DNA of 11,161 bases from a bacterium (GTDB lineage: Bacteria > Chloroflexota > Dormibacteria > Aeolococcales > Bog-877): contig JAJZGN010000045.1 of NCBI GenBank assembly GCA_021798435.1, positions 1 to 11,161 on the forward strand, read 5' to 3'. This document shows, in pieces, positions 1-6,900 of the stretch. The position numbers were made by a program, and so were the translations under genes. The notes beneath the pieces were generated by a model. It saw only the letters and a list, made by a program, of their open reading frames with translations. It had not been told where the DNA came from and did no database searches. Position 1 is the first letter of the stretch, and every line of letters starts with the position of its first letter.

Positions 1-1
1 G

Positions 2-853
2 ATCTACGACTTCGAGGTGCATGGCCTCCACGTCAGCCCGGACCTGGACACGGTGGCCTACACCCTCTCCGGGCACGCCGACCTCCGGCGCGGATGGGGG
101 CTGGAGGGGGAGAGCTGGACCACCCTGCGGCAGCTGGAGCGGCTGGGCGGAGAGACCTGGTTCCAGCTGGGTGACCTGGACCTCGCCACCCACCTGCGCC
201 GCACCGAGCTGCTGCGCGCTGGCTTCAGCCTGACCGCCGCCACCCAGGAGCTGTGCGACCGGCTGCGGGTCCCCGTGCGGCTCCTCCCCATGACCGACGA
301 CCGGGTGGAGTCGAGGGTCCGCACCGAGGACGGGCGCGATCTCCATCTGCAGGAATACCTGGTGCGGGAGGGGGCCCAGCCGCCCATCAGGGAGGTCGTG
401 CTCCGGGGGGCGATCCGGTCCCGGGCGCCACAGGAGGTGCTGAGGTCGCTAGCTTCGGCGGACGCCATCCTGTTCGCGCCAAGCAACCCCGTGATCTCCA
501 TCGGCCCCATACTGGCGGTCCCAGGCGTGGCCGAGGCGGTGCGCGGCCATCCCCTGGTGGCCGCGGTGAGCCCCATCGTGGCCGGCCGGGCGATCAAGGG
601 ACCGGCAGTGGAGATGCTCCGCTCCCGGGGCCTTAGCCCCAGCGCCCTCGGGGTGGCGCAGGCCTACCGCGGCCTGGCCCACCTGCTAGTGGTGGACGAG
701 GCGGACCGGGACCTCTCGGTGCCGATCGCCGAGCTTGGAATGCGAGTCCACACCTGCCCCACGCTGATGGTCGACGGCGCCGCCCGGCGGCGGCTGGCGG
801 AGGAGGTGCTGGCGGCCCTCGCCCCCCTAACCGGCGCCGGAAGGCCCCGGTGA
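2..853 (+). CDS. cofD: 2-phospho-L-lactate transferase CofD/FbiA, 5' end cut by window
   Basis: CofD (FbiA in Actinobacteria) transfers the phospho-three-carbon acid from its guanylyl-activated form to the deazaflavin Fo, giving F420-0 or dehydro-F420-0 in the cytoplasm. The frame is open from base 2, so the window starts inside the gene; 283 codons are visible and about 40 N-terminal residues of a usual 320-330 are missing, including the start of the NTGDD-like substrate loop. Family motifs seen in order are GLHVSPDLDTVAYTL, GWGLEGESW, LGDLDLATHLRRTELLRAG, LLPMTDDRVESRV, FAPSNPVISIGPIL and SPIVAGRAIKGPA. The internal GTG at 17 falls within a conserved motif and is not the real start. The TGA stop overlaps the cofC GTG start (GTGA), so the two are probably translationally coupled. 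The family call is secure. Confidence 0.96.
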   Translation: MYDFEVHGLHVSPDLDTVAYTLSGHADLRRGWGLEGESWTTLRQLERLGGETWFQLGDLDLATHLRRTELLRAGFSLTAATQELCDRLRVPVRLLPMTDDRVESRVRTEDGRDLHLQEYLVREGAQPPIREVVLRGAIRSRAPQEVLRSLASADAILFAPSNPVISIGPILAVPGVAEAVRGHPLVAAVSPIVAGRAIKGPAVEMLRSRGLSPSALGVAQAYRGLAHLLVVDEADRDLSVPIAELGMRVHTCPTLMVDGAARRRLAEEVLAALAPLTGAGRPR

Positions 854-1494
854 GGAGCTGGTCGGGCCCCGAGCCCTGGCTGGTGATCCCCGTGAAGGGC
901 GCCCAGGGTGGAAAGCAGCGGCTGGCCGCGGCCGTGCCTCAGCCGGAGCGGGAGCTGCTGAGCCAGACCGTCTCACGGCGGGTCCTCCGCGCCGCTTCCG
1001 CGGTGTGGCCCGGGGAAGCGGTGGTCGTCGTCACCCCCGACCCCGAGGTGGCCGAGCTGTGCCGCTCCCTGAGCCTCGCCGTCCTGAGAGACCCCGGAGC
1101 CTCCCAGACCGAGGCCGTGCGCCTCGGGGTCCACCACGCGCTGGAGCGGGGGGCGCAGGTGGTGGCCACTCTGGCGGCCGATCTCCCACTTCTTGGGCCT
1201 GGCGATCTGGTAGCTCTCCTCAGGCTCGCGCGCCGGATACCCGTGCGGACGATGGTCCTCATTCCGGACCTGGGAGGGACCGGCAGCAACGGCATGGTGG
1301 TCCGACCGGCGGCGGTGCTGGCCCAGGCATTCGGTCCCGGTTCCCGCCTCCGGCACCTCAGGATGGCGAGGACCCTCGGGCTGAGGACCGGAGAGCTCGT
1401 CCGGCCGGGGCTGGCCGCCGATCTGGACCGACCCCGTGACCTCCAGGAGCTGGGCGGGGCGCAGGGGGTGCTGGCGGGGGCCGCCCGTGGCTGA
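850..1494 (+). CDS. cofC: Phospholactate/phosphoenolpyruvate guanylyltransferase CofC/FbiD
   Basis: CofC activates 2-phospho-L-lactate (archaea), or phosphoenolpyruvate in the bacterial FbiD studied in mycobacteria, with GTP to make the donor used by CofD. The 214-aa protein has the nucleotidyltransferase fold signatures: LVIPVKGAQGGKQRL (residues 11-25, P-loop-like GTP site), ADLP (110-113, metal-binding Asp), GGTGSNGMV (142-150), FGPGS (161-165) and DLDRPRDL (191-198). Length fits the family. The GTG start at 850 overlaps the cofD stop, with a GGAAGG ribosome-binding site at 839-844. Order cofD-cofC-cofE on one strand without gaps indicates an operon. Which three-carbon acid is used cannot be read from the sequence by eye; PEP is the inference if the organism follows characterised bacteria. 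Confidence 0.93.
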   Translation: MRSWSGPEPWLVIPVKGAQGGKQRLAAAVPQPERELLSQTVSRRVLRAASAVWPGEAVVVVTPDPEVAELCRSLSLAVLRDPGASQTEAVRLGVHHALERGAQVVATLAADLPLLGPGDLVALLRLARRIPVRTMVLIPDLGGTGSNGMVVRPAAVLAQAFGPGSRLRHLRMARTLGLRTGELVRPGLAADLDRPRDLQELGGAQGVLAGAARG

Positions 1495-2299
1495 CCTCGC
1501 GCGCCCCATGATCCGCGCGACCCGGATCGAGTGCTGGGCCGTGCCCGGACTCCCGGAGGTGGGCGGGGGAAGCGACCTGGCGAGGCTGGGCGAGGAGGCG
1601 CTGGCGGCGCAAGGAGGGCTGCGCCCCTGGGACGTGGTGGTGGTGACCAGCAAGGTGGTCTCCAAGGCCGAGGGTCTCGCGACCCTGCTGTCTGAGGTCT
1701 CCCCGTCGGCGGCGGCGTTGGAGATGGCCGGCCGTACCGGGCAGGACCCCCGGCTGGTCCAGGTGGTCCTCGAGGAGAGCCGCCAGGTGGTGCGATCGGG
1801 GACCGGTCTCCTCGTGACCGAGACCCGGCAGGGGCTGGTGTGCGCCAACGCCGGGGTGGACCGGAGCAACGTCGGGGGGGGAGAGGTGGTGCTGCGGCTG
1901 CCCCGAGATCCAGACCGATCCGCGGCCCGCCTGCGCGGGGCCTGGCTGGAGCTCGCGTCTGGAGGTCCTTTGGGGGTCGTGGTCTCGGACACCTTCGGAC
2001 GGCCCTTTCGCGAGGGCTCGGTGAACGTCGCCATCGGGGTGGCCGGCCTGCCCGCACTGGCGGACCACCGAGGGCAGCTGGACCGGCGCGGGTACCTCCT
2101 CCACGCCTCCACCATCGGGAGCGCGGACGAGATCGCCGGACTCGCGGAGCTGGTGATGGGCAAGTTGGACGGGCTGCCGCTGGCGGTGGTGCGGGGGCTC
2201 CGCTGGGAGGGCCCGGAGACCGGGGCGGCACCGCTCCAGCGGGCCAGCGACCGGGACGTCTTCCGCTCGGGAGCCGTCCCGGTCGGCGAGGTGGGTTAA
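1487..2299 (+). CDS. cofE: Coenzyme F420-0:L-glutamate ligase CofE (single domain)
   Basis: CofE adds glutamates to F420-0 with GTP, forming the gamma-linked tail of mature F420. Motifs from the GTG at 1487 (270 aa): VVVTSKVVSKAEG (51-63), TETRQGLVCANAGVDRSN (111-128), LPRDPD (138-143), SDTFGRPFREG (167-177) and VAIGVAGLPALADH (181-194), all typical of the FbiB N-terminal/CofE ligase domain. The protein ends about where the ligase domain ends; the nitroreductase-like C-terminal domain of actinobacterial FbiB is absent, so this resembles archaeal stand-alone CofE. I chose GTG 1487, which overlaps the cofC stop by 8 bases and follows a G-rich stretch; ATG 1508 (263 aa) is possible but has no ribosome-binding site. 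The frame is open back to 1436, but that part lies over cofC and lacks homology. Confidence 0.93.
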   Translation: MADLARPMIRATRIECWAVPGLPEVGGGSDLARLGEEALAAQGGLRPWDVVVVTSKVVSKAEGLATLLSEVSPSAAALEMAGRTGQDPRLVQVVLEESRQVVRSGTGLLVTETRQGLVCANAGVDRSNVGGGEVVLRLPRDPDRSAARLRGAWLELASGGPLGVVVSDTFGRPFREGSVNVAIGVAGLPALADHRGQLDRRGYLLHASTIGSADEIAGLAELVMGKLDGLPLAVVRGLRWEGPETGAAPLQRASDRDVFRSGAVPVGEVG

Positions 2300-2302
2300 G
2301 TT
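2297..2302 (+). promoter_or_regulatory. Candidate -10 box for leaderless moaD-moaE transcript
   Basis: TAAGTT fits the TAnnnT -10 pattern of high-GC bacteria. It sits six bases before the GTG start at 2309, where transcription would begin at or next to the start codon. Its first three bases are the cofE stop codon. It is one of few A/T-rich hexamers in this GC-rich stretch. No convincing -35 box is visible and there is no Shine-Dalgarno sequence before the GTG, which fits leaderless initiation. This is inference from pattern only. Confidence 0.4.
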
Positions 2303-2308
2303 ACACAG

Positions 2309-2953
2309 GTGGCCGAGGACAGGATTCGCGTATTGGTGTTCGCCGGCCTGCGCCAGCTGGTCGGAAGCCCCGAGGTGCTGCTCCCCTTGGGCGCCGGGGT
2401 CACGGTCGGGAGCTGCTGGGAGGAGCTCTGCGGGAGATTCCCGGGGCTTGCCTCCCAGTCGACGGCGGTGCGGCCAGCGCGCAACCGGGAGTACTGCGGA
2501 TGGGATGAGGAGCTCTGCCCGGGCGACGAGGTGGCCTTCATCCCCCCCGTTTCGGGCGGGGCCGAGTCGGGGCTGCCCCGGATCAGGGTGGGTCCAGAGC
2601 CCATCGACGTCGCGGCCATGCAGGCGGAGCTGGACCTTCGGGGTCAGGGGGCGGTGGCGGTCTTCGTGGGGGTGGTGCGCGACCCGGACGAGGGGCGGGA
2701 GGTGACCCACCTCACCTATGAGGCCTATCCCGAGATGGCGGAGGCGGAGCTGGGCAGGATCGCGGCCGAAGTTGGGGCCCGGGAGGGCGTCGCGGAGGTG
2801 CTGGTCCACCACCGGACCGGCCGCGTGGACCGCGGGGTGGCTTCCGTCGCGGTGGTGGTGGCCGCGGCCCACCGCCACCAGGCGCTGGAGGCCTGCACCG
2901 TGATGATCGACGAGCTCAAAGAGCGGGCTCCGATATGGAAGACGGCCGGCTGA
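2309..2953 (+). CDS. moaX: Fused molybdopterin synthase, MoaD-MoaE (MoaX type)
   Basis: Molybdopterin synthase puts the dithiolene sulfurs onto cPMP to make molybdopterin. The 214-aa protein joins both subunits. Residues 1-84 are a MoaD ubiquitin-like fold ending in FIPPVSGG, the Gly-Gly tail that carries the thiocarboxylate; residues about 95-214 are MoaE, with GVVRD (Arg124), YEAYPEMAE (137-145), VHHRTG (166-171), AAHRH (186-190) and LKERAPIWK (203-211), holding the two lysines matching the catalytic pair of E. coli MoaE. In free MoaD the Gly-Gly is the C-terminus; here it is internal (83-84). The M. tuberculosis fusion MoaX is known to be cleaved after its MoaD part, and the same is likely here. 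GTG at 2309 gives a standard MoaD N-terminus and lies nine bases past the cofE stop. Confidence 0.94.
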   Translation: MAEDRIRVLVFAGLRQLVGSPEVLLPLGAGVTVGSCWEELCGRFPGLASQSTAVRPARNREYCGWDEELCPGDEVAFIPPVSGGAESGLPRIRVGPEPIDVAAMQAELDLRGQGAVAVFVGVVRDPDEGREVTHLTYEAYPEMAEAELGRIAAEVGAREGVAEVLVHHRTGRVDRGVASVAVVVAAAHRHQALEACTVMIDELKERAPIWKTAG

Positions 2954-2967
2954 TCTCGGGCCGCTGG

Positions 2968-2973
2968 TAGACT
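2968..2973 (+). promoter_or_regulatory. Candidate -10 box for leaderless ABC exporter transcript
   Basis: TAGACT fits TAnnnT, preceded by TGG and followed by CGAGGGCC, then the GTG start of the permease at 2982. The eight-base spacing would place transcription start at or next to the GTG. The only purine-rich stretch (GAGGG, 2975-2979) is too close to the start to be a good ribosome-binding site. The same TAnnCTCGAG arrangement precedes the gtrA-like gene on the other strand. No clear -35 element is visible. Confidence 0.45.
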
Positions 2974-2981
2974 CGAGGGCC

Positions 2982-3845
2982 GTGGCCACCACCGACGCCC
3001 TGCGGGAGGGGACATTCCCGTCCCGCCCCCGGGCCCCCGAGTCCGGCCCCTGGGCGCGCCACCTGGAGCTCCTCTGGGAGCTGGTGCGCCGGGACGTCCG
3101 GGCCCGTTACCGAGGATCGGTGCTGGGGATCGGCTGGACCCTTCTGAACCCGCTGGTCTTCATGCTGGTCTATGCCCTGGTGTTCGGTTCCCTCCTCAAG
3201 GTGCAGGGGCCGAGCGGCAAGCCCTACCTGGTCTTCCTCCTCTCCGGGCTCCTGGCCTGGACCTTCTTCCAGCAGGCGCTGGTGATGGCCGCCAGCAGCA
3301 TCATCGCCAACGCCGGGGTGGTGCGCAAGGTGGCCTTCCCCTGGATGCTCCTCACGGTGTCCACCGTCACCGCGGCCCTGGTGAACTTCCTCATCAGCCT
3401 GGTGCTGCTGGTCCCCTTCCTCATCGCCAGCCACTCCCCGGTCGGGCTGCCCCTCCTGGCCCTCCCCGGGCTGATCGTGGTCACCTTCGGCCTCTGCCTG
3501 GGGCTGGGCCTCATGCTGGCCGCGGGCAGCGTCTACTTCCGTGACCTTCAGTACATCATCAACCTCGCCACCATGGTCTGGTTCTACCTCACTCCGGTGA
3601 TCTGGCCCCTCTCCCGCTACCAGGGGTTCTTCGGCCACGGCAAGCTGGGTTTGCTGGCCCACGTCATCGTGTATGCCAACCCCATGACCTGGGTGGTGGT
3701 CTCCTTCCAGGACATCTTCGTGTTCAACCGCTGGCCCCAGCACTGGCACGGGTTGATCTACACGACGCTGCTGGCGGCGGCCCTCATCTGGCTCGGGCTC
3801 CTGGTCTTCCGGCGCCTCCGCCGCCGGTTCGCGGAGGAGATCTGA
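2982..3845 (+). CDS. wzm: ABC-2 type polysaccharide exporter permease (Wzm/TagG family)
   Basis: This is the membrane subunit of an ABC exporter that moves lipid-linked polysaccharide (O-antigen, teichoic acid or similar wall glycan) out across the cytoplasmic membrane. The 287-aa protein has the family N-terminal amphipathic signature LLWELVRRDVRARYRGSVLG (30-49), then about six hydrophobic segments near residues 51-72, 84-107, 121-149, 156-182, 190-210 and 257-277, and a basic tail RRLRRRF. SVYFRDLQYI (183-192) and TPVIWPLS (204-211) are typical family stretches. GTG 2982 is taken as the start because it lies just after a -10-like box, although the conserved part begins near residue 24. The TGA stop overlaps the ATG of the partner ATPase (TGATG), so the pair is coupled. 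The transported glycan cannot be named. Confidence 0.92.
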   Translation: MATTDALREGTFPSRPRAPESGPWARHLELLWELVRRDVRARYRGSVLGIGWTLLNPLVFMLVYALVFGSLLKVQGPSGKPYLVFLLSGLLAWTFFQQALVMAASSIIANAGVVRKVAFPWMLLTVSTVTAALVNFLISLVLLVPFLIASHSPVGLPLLALPGLIVVTFGLCLGLGLMLAAGSVYFRDLQYIINLATMVWFYLTPVIWPLSRYQGFFGHGKLGLLAHVIVYANPMTWVVVSFQDIFVFNRWPQHWHGLIYTTLLAAALIWLGLLVFRRLRRRFAEEI

Positions 3846-5068
3846 TGCCCGAGGCGCCGATCGTCGTCGAGCAGCTGAGCAAGCGCTTCCGCATCTACCA
3901 CCAGCGCAGCGAGACCCTTAAGCAGGCGCTGGTCGACCGCCGGCGCTCCCGGTACGAGGAGTTCTGGGCGGTGCGGGACGCCCAGTTCGAGGTCGCAGAG
4001 GGTGAGACCTTCGGGATCATCGGGGCCAACGGGTCGGGAAAGTCCACCTTGCTCAAGTGCATCGCCGGGATCCTGGTGCCCGACCGCGGCAAGGTGTCGG
4101 TTCGGGGCCGGCTGGCCTCCCTCCTGGAGGTGGGCGCGGGGTTCCATCCGGACTACAGCGGCCGGGAGAACATCTTCCTAAACGGGGCCATCCTGGGGCT
4201 TCCCCGGCGCTACATCAACTCCGTGCTGGAGGAGATCATCGGCTTCGCCGAGCTGGAGCAGTTCATCGACAACCCGGTGCGCAACTACAGCTCCGGGATG
4301 TACACCCGGCTGGGGTTCTCCATCGCCATCCATATGGACCCGGATGTCCTGCTCATCGACGAGGTGCTGGCGGTCGGCGACGAGGCCTTCCAGCGCCGCT
4401 GCATGGACCACATCGACGCCATGCGCCAGGAGGGGCGCACCCTGGTGTTCGTCTCCCACGCCGCGGACACGGTGCGCAACCTCTGCGACCGCTGCCTCTG
4501 GCTGGAGCACGGCGGGGAGCGCATGCTGGGGCCCACGGCTGAGGTGGTGGACGGGTATCTGGAGGACGTCAACCGGCGCGAGATGGCGGCTCTCAGCTCC
4601 TCGGTCCAGGCGGCCACCGGTCCGGGATGGATGGGGGTCCGGATCACCTCCGTGACGGTCACCGGAGGGGGAGGCCACGAGGGGCTCACCAGCACCGGGG
4701 AGCCGCTCCGGGTGGTGGTCGGCTACGAGGCCCCCTCCGGGCTCCGGCGCGCTCGGTTCCGGGTCTCGTTCCACCCGGCCGAGGGTCCCGAGCTGGCGAG
4801 CGTCCAGACCGACGACCGGGAGATGGACGAGCGGCTGCTCCCGCCGAAGGGCGAGGTGGCTCTGTCCATTCCGGAGCTGCCGTTTCTGGACGGAGTCTAC
4901 GGGACCAAGGTCGAGATCGAGGACATCGCCAGCGGCCGCGCGTACGTGACCATGGACCGTCCCCAGAGCTTCCGGGTCCACGGCCCCGGGCGCCGTGAGC
5001 AGGGGGTGGCTCTGGTCGGACACCGGTGGGAGCTGCCGGCCCTCGACCCCTCGGCGGTCTCGGCCTGA
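3845..5068 (+). CDS. wzt: ABC polysaccharide exporter ATPase with Wzt-like C-terminal domain
   Basis: This is the ATPase of the glycan exporter formed with the preceding permease. The 407-aa protein has Walker A GANGSGKST (60-68), signature YSSGM (148-152), Walker B VLLIDE (168-173) followed by VLAVGDEAF, and the H-loop His205 in FVSH. LLEVGAGFHPDYSGRENI (93-110) is characteristic of the Wzt/TagH/RfbB group. Residues about 250-395 form an extra beta-rich domain like the Wzt C-terminal carbohydrate-binding domain, which in E. coli O9a recognises the modified end of the finished polymer; here that role is inferred. The ATG at 3845 overlaps the permease stop and has a strong GGAGGAGA ribosome-binding site at 3833-3840. 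The gene is followed two bases later by the glycosyltransferase start. Confidence 0.94.
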   Translation: MPEAPIVVEQLSKRFRIYHQRSETLKQALVDRRRSRYEEFWAVRDAQFEVAEGETFGIIGANGSGKSTLLKCIAGILVPDRGKVSVRGRLASLLEVGAGFHPDYSGRENIFLNGAILGLPRRYINSVLEEIIGFAELEQFIDNPVRNYSSGMYTRLGFSIAIHMDPDVLLIDEVLAVGDEAFQRRCMDHIDAMRQEGRTLVFVSHAADTVRNLCDRCLWLEHGGERMLGPTAEVVDGYLEDVNRREMAALSSSVQAATGPGWMGVRITSVTVTGGGGHEGLTSTGEPLRVVVGYEAPSGLRRARFRVSFHPAEGPELASVQTDDREMDERLLPPKGEVALSIPELPFLDGVYGTKVEIEDIASGRAYVTMDRPQSFRVHGPGRREQGVALVGHRWELPALDPSAVSA

Positions 5069-5070
5069 AG

Positions 5071-6288
5071 GTGGGGTCGGTCCAGAGCGCGAACCCGGCC
5101 CCGGTCAGCGTGGTCGTGGTCACCTACGACCCCGCGCCGGAGATGCTGAGGGAGTGCCTTGAGTCCCTGACCCGGTCGACGGCCGCCCCCCGGGAGGTGG
5201 TGGTGGTGGACAACAGTCGCCACCACGAAGCGGTGGAGCAGCTGGTAGGGCGGAATCTCCCCTCCGACCTGGGGCCGATCTTTCTGCCGCAGACGAGCAA
5301 CCTCGGCTACGCCGCGGGGACCAACGCGGGGGTGGCGGCCAGCTCCGCTGACCTGGTGCTGCTGCTCAACCCGGACGCCGCCCTGGAGCCGGAGGCGCTG
5401 GGGGAGCTCTGCGCGGCCGCTTTCGCCCACCCCGACACTTTGGGGTTCGCCCCCAAGATAAGGCTCAGCGACCCGGCGGTCGTCATCGACTCGGTGGGAA
5501 TGGCAATCGGCCTTGATGGGGTGGGGGTTCAGAGGGGGTTGGGGCAGGCGGACCTCGGCCAGTACGATCGCCCGGAGCGGGTCGCGGGTGTCTGCTTCGC
5601 GGCTGCCCTGCTCCGCCGCCGGGCCTTCTCCCCGGCGGCCGTCGGCGCCCTGGACGAGCGCTACTTCATGTACTACGAGGACGTGGACTGGTCGATGCGG
5701 GCCGCGATCATGGGCGAGGAGTTCCGCACCGTGCCCCGGGCCGCCGTCCGGCACCTCCACTCCGGCAGCACCAGGAGCCTCGGGCAGGGTTTCAAGCATC
5801 GGCTGATCCAGCGCAACCTGATCTGGTCCGCGGTCAAGAACCTGGAGGCTGAGGGCGCCCTGCGGGTCCTGGCGAGGCGGAGTTCCGCCAACCTCAAATG
5901 GGCGGCCGCCGGGCGCCACTCCGCCCCGGCGCTCCGGGCGGTGGCCGAGGCCTGGCTGGGGCTCTCCGGGGTAATGCTCAGCCGCCGCGACGTCCAGCGC
6001 CGGCGCCGGCGCCGGGACCGCGAGGTCCTGGGGCTGGAGGATGCGCAGGTCTTCTTCGACAGCGAGACCTATCAGCCGGCCGTCACCGCAGCCGCCCTGG
6101 TGGCCGCGGCGGGGCGGCTTTTCGCGCTGGCCCCGACACCGGCGCTGGAGAGCAGCCTGCTGCGACTCCGGAGCGCTGAGGCCACGGGCCTGGGACGGGA
6201 CCGGGCCCTGCTAGCCGAGATCTTGGAGGGCGCAGGCCTCCCCGAGGGGCCGGCCCTCAGCTGGCTGGAGGCCGAACTGAGCGCCTGA
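5071..6288 (+). CDS. Family 2 glycosyltransferase (rhamnosyltransferase-like) with C-terminal extension
   Basis: Likely a cytoplasmic inverting sugar transferase that builds the glycan exported by the upstream ABC pair. From GTG 5071 (405 aa): VSVVVVTYDP (12-21), VVVVDNS (43-49), SNLGYAAGTNAGV (76-88), LLLNPDA (97-103, the DxD-like metal/nucleotide-sugar site) and YFMYYEDVDWSMR (198-210, with the ED catalytic-base motif), all GT2 features close to RfbF/WbbL-type rhamnosyltransferases. Residues about 250-405 extend past the catalytic core and are Ala/Leu/Arg-rich, with a run of arginines at 310-315; no known domain is recognised there. GTG 5071 is preferred because it comes two bases after the ATPase stop; the frame is open to 5026, but that part only overlaps the ATPase. 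Donor and acceptor are unknown. Confidence 0.9.
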   Translation: MGSVQSANPAPVSVVVVTYDPAPEMLRECLESLTRSTAAPREVVVVDNSRHHEAVEQLVGRNLPSDLGPIFLPQTSNLGYAAGTNAGVAASSADLVLLLNPDAALEPEALGELCAAAFAHPDTLGFAPKIRLSDPAVVIDSVGMAIGLDGVGVQRGLGQADLGQYDRPERVAGVCFAAALLRRRAFSPAAVGALDERYFMYYEDVDWSMRAAIMGEEFRTVPRAAVRHLHSGSTRSLGQGFKHRLIQRNLIWSAVKNLEAEGALRVLARRSSANLKWAAAGRHSAPALRAVAEAWLGLSGVMLSRRDVQRRRRRRDREVLGLEDAQVFFDSETYQPAVTAAALVAAAGRLFALAPTPALESSLLRLRSAEATGLGRDRALLAEILEGAGLPEGPALSWLEAELSA

Positions 6289-6308
6289 ACCGCGGAGGAC
6301 CCAACCGG

Positions 6309-6761
6309 TCACGCCGCGGCGGCGAACGTCACGTTGTGGTTGACCAGGTAGTTCCAGATGGCCGCCATGCCGATGCCCACCAGAAGGGCCACCAGGTAGA
6401 AGAGATGGAAGAAATGCACCCCGGTGAGCAGGGCTGCCTCCTGGATGCCCATCCCCACCAGGGACACCGCCTCGAAGGTCAGCGCCCGGCGCCACCGGCT
6501 CCCCGCCCGCCGGTCCCTCCAGGTGACCAGGGAGTTCACCGTGAACGTGACCGCTATGGCGGTCTGAATGGCCACTGCAGAGGCCAGCCAGAGGGGGAGG
6601 AAGAGCACGTGGTGGTAGAGGAGGGCGGTCCCGCCCAGAGTGGTGAGCGCGCCGAGGACGCCGGCGACCCCGAAGGACGCGACCCGGCGCCCGTGCTCCT
6701 GTACGCGGTCCAGTGCCGGGACCGCGGGCAGCTGCTCCCAGGCGGACGAAAGCCTTCCCAC
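6309..6761 (-). CDS. GtrA-family four-helix membrane protein
   Basis: GtrA-family proteins are small integral membrane proteins associated with moving undecaprenyl-phosphate-linked sugars across the membrane for modification of surface glycans. The 150-aa protein has four predicted hydrophobic helices near residues 27-50, 57-79, 96-117 and 119-141. Family marks are FGVAGVLGALTTLG (30-43) in helix 1, FTVNSLVTWRD (73-83) after helix 2, and WNYLVNHNVTF (136-146) at the end of helix 4. Length is normal. It converges on the glycosyltransferase with a 20-base gap, which supports a shared glycan function although transcription is separate. The start is GTG at 6761-6759, with no ribosome-binding site but a -10-like box seven bases upstream. 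The sugar is unknown. Confidence 0.88.
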   Translation of the reverse strand: MGRLSSAWEQLPAVPALDRVQEHGRRVASFGVAGVLGALTTLGGTALLYHHVLFLPLWLASAVAIQTAIAVTFTVNSLVTWRDRRAGSRWRRALTFEAVSLVGMGIQEAALLTGVHFFHLFYLVALLVGIGMAAIWNYLVNHNVTFAAAA

Positions 6762-6768
6762 TCACTCG

Positions 6769-6774
6769 AGATTA
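6769..6774 (-). promoter_or_regulatory. Candidate -10 box for leaderless gtrA-like transcript
   Basis: On the minus strand this reads TAATCT, followed by seven bases (CGAGTGA) and then the GTG start at 6761. TAATCT fits TAnnnT. No Shine-Dalgarno-like sequence precedes the GTG. The stretch TAATCTCGAG closely matches TAGACTCGAG before the ABC permease gene. No clear -35 box is seen. The call is inferred from pattern and spacing. Confidence 0.45.
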
Positions 6775-6833
6775 GCAGAGGGGCCGCTGGTGCGATCCGG
6801 CCCTCCCGCACATTCCGGCAACGAACCGGTGGC

Positions 6834-6858
6834 GCCCCGAGGGACCAGCCCCGAGGGA
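6834..6858. repeat. Short direct repeat, two copies of GCCCCGAGGGA
   Basis: The 11-base unit GCCCCGAGGGA occurs at 6834-6844 and again at 6848-6858, a 14-base period. It lies in the 139-base gap between the divergent gtrA-like gene and the SDR pseudogene. Function is unknown; it could be a regulator site or chance in GC-rich DNA. Confidence 0.5.
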
Positions 6859-6900
6859 GGCACCCAGGTCCGGAGCGGGGCCTCTCACGAGACCTCCCGG

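Noticed and set aside
1358..2992. A 544-codon minus-strand open frame opposite cofE and moaX
   Set aside because: Low-complexity His/Pro/Gly-rich translation without motifs, wholly antisense to two clear enzymes.
6290..6319. Two CCGCGG sites between the convergent glycosyltransferase and gtrA-like genes as a bidirectional terminator
   Set aside because: Each is a self-palindrome common in GC-rich DNA, the stem would be six pairs with an 18-base loop, and it reaches into the gtrA-like coding sequence.
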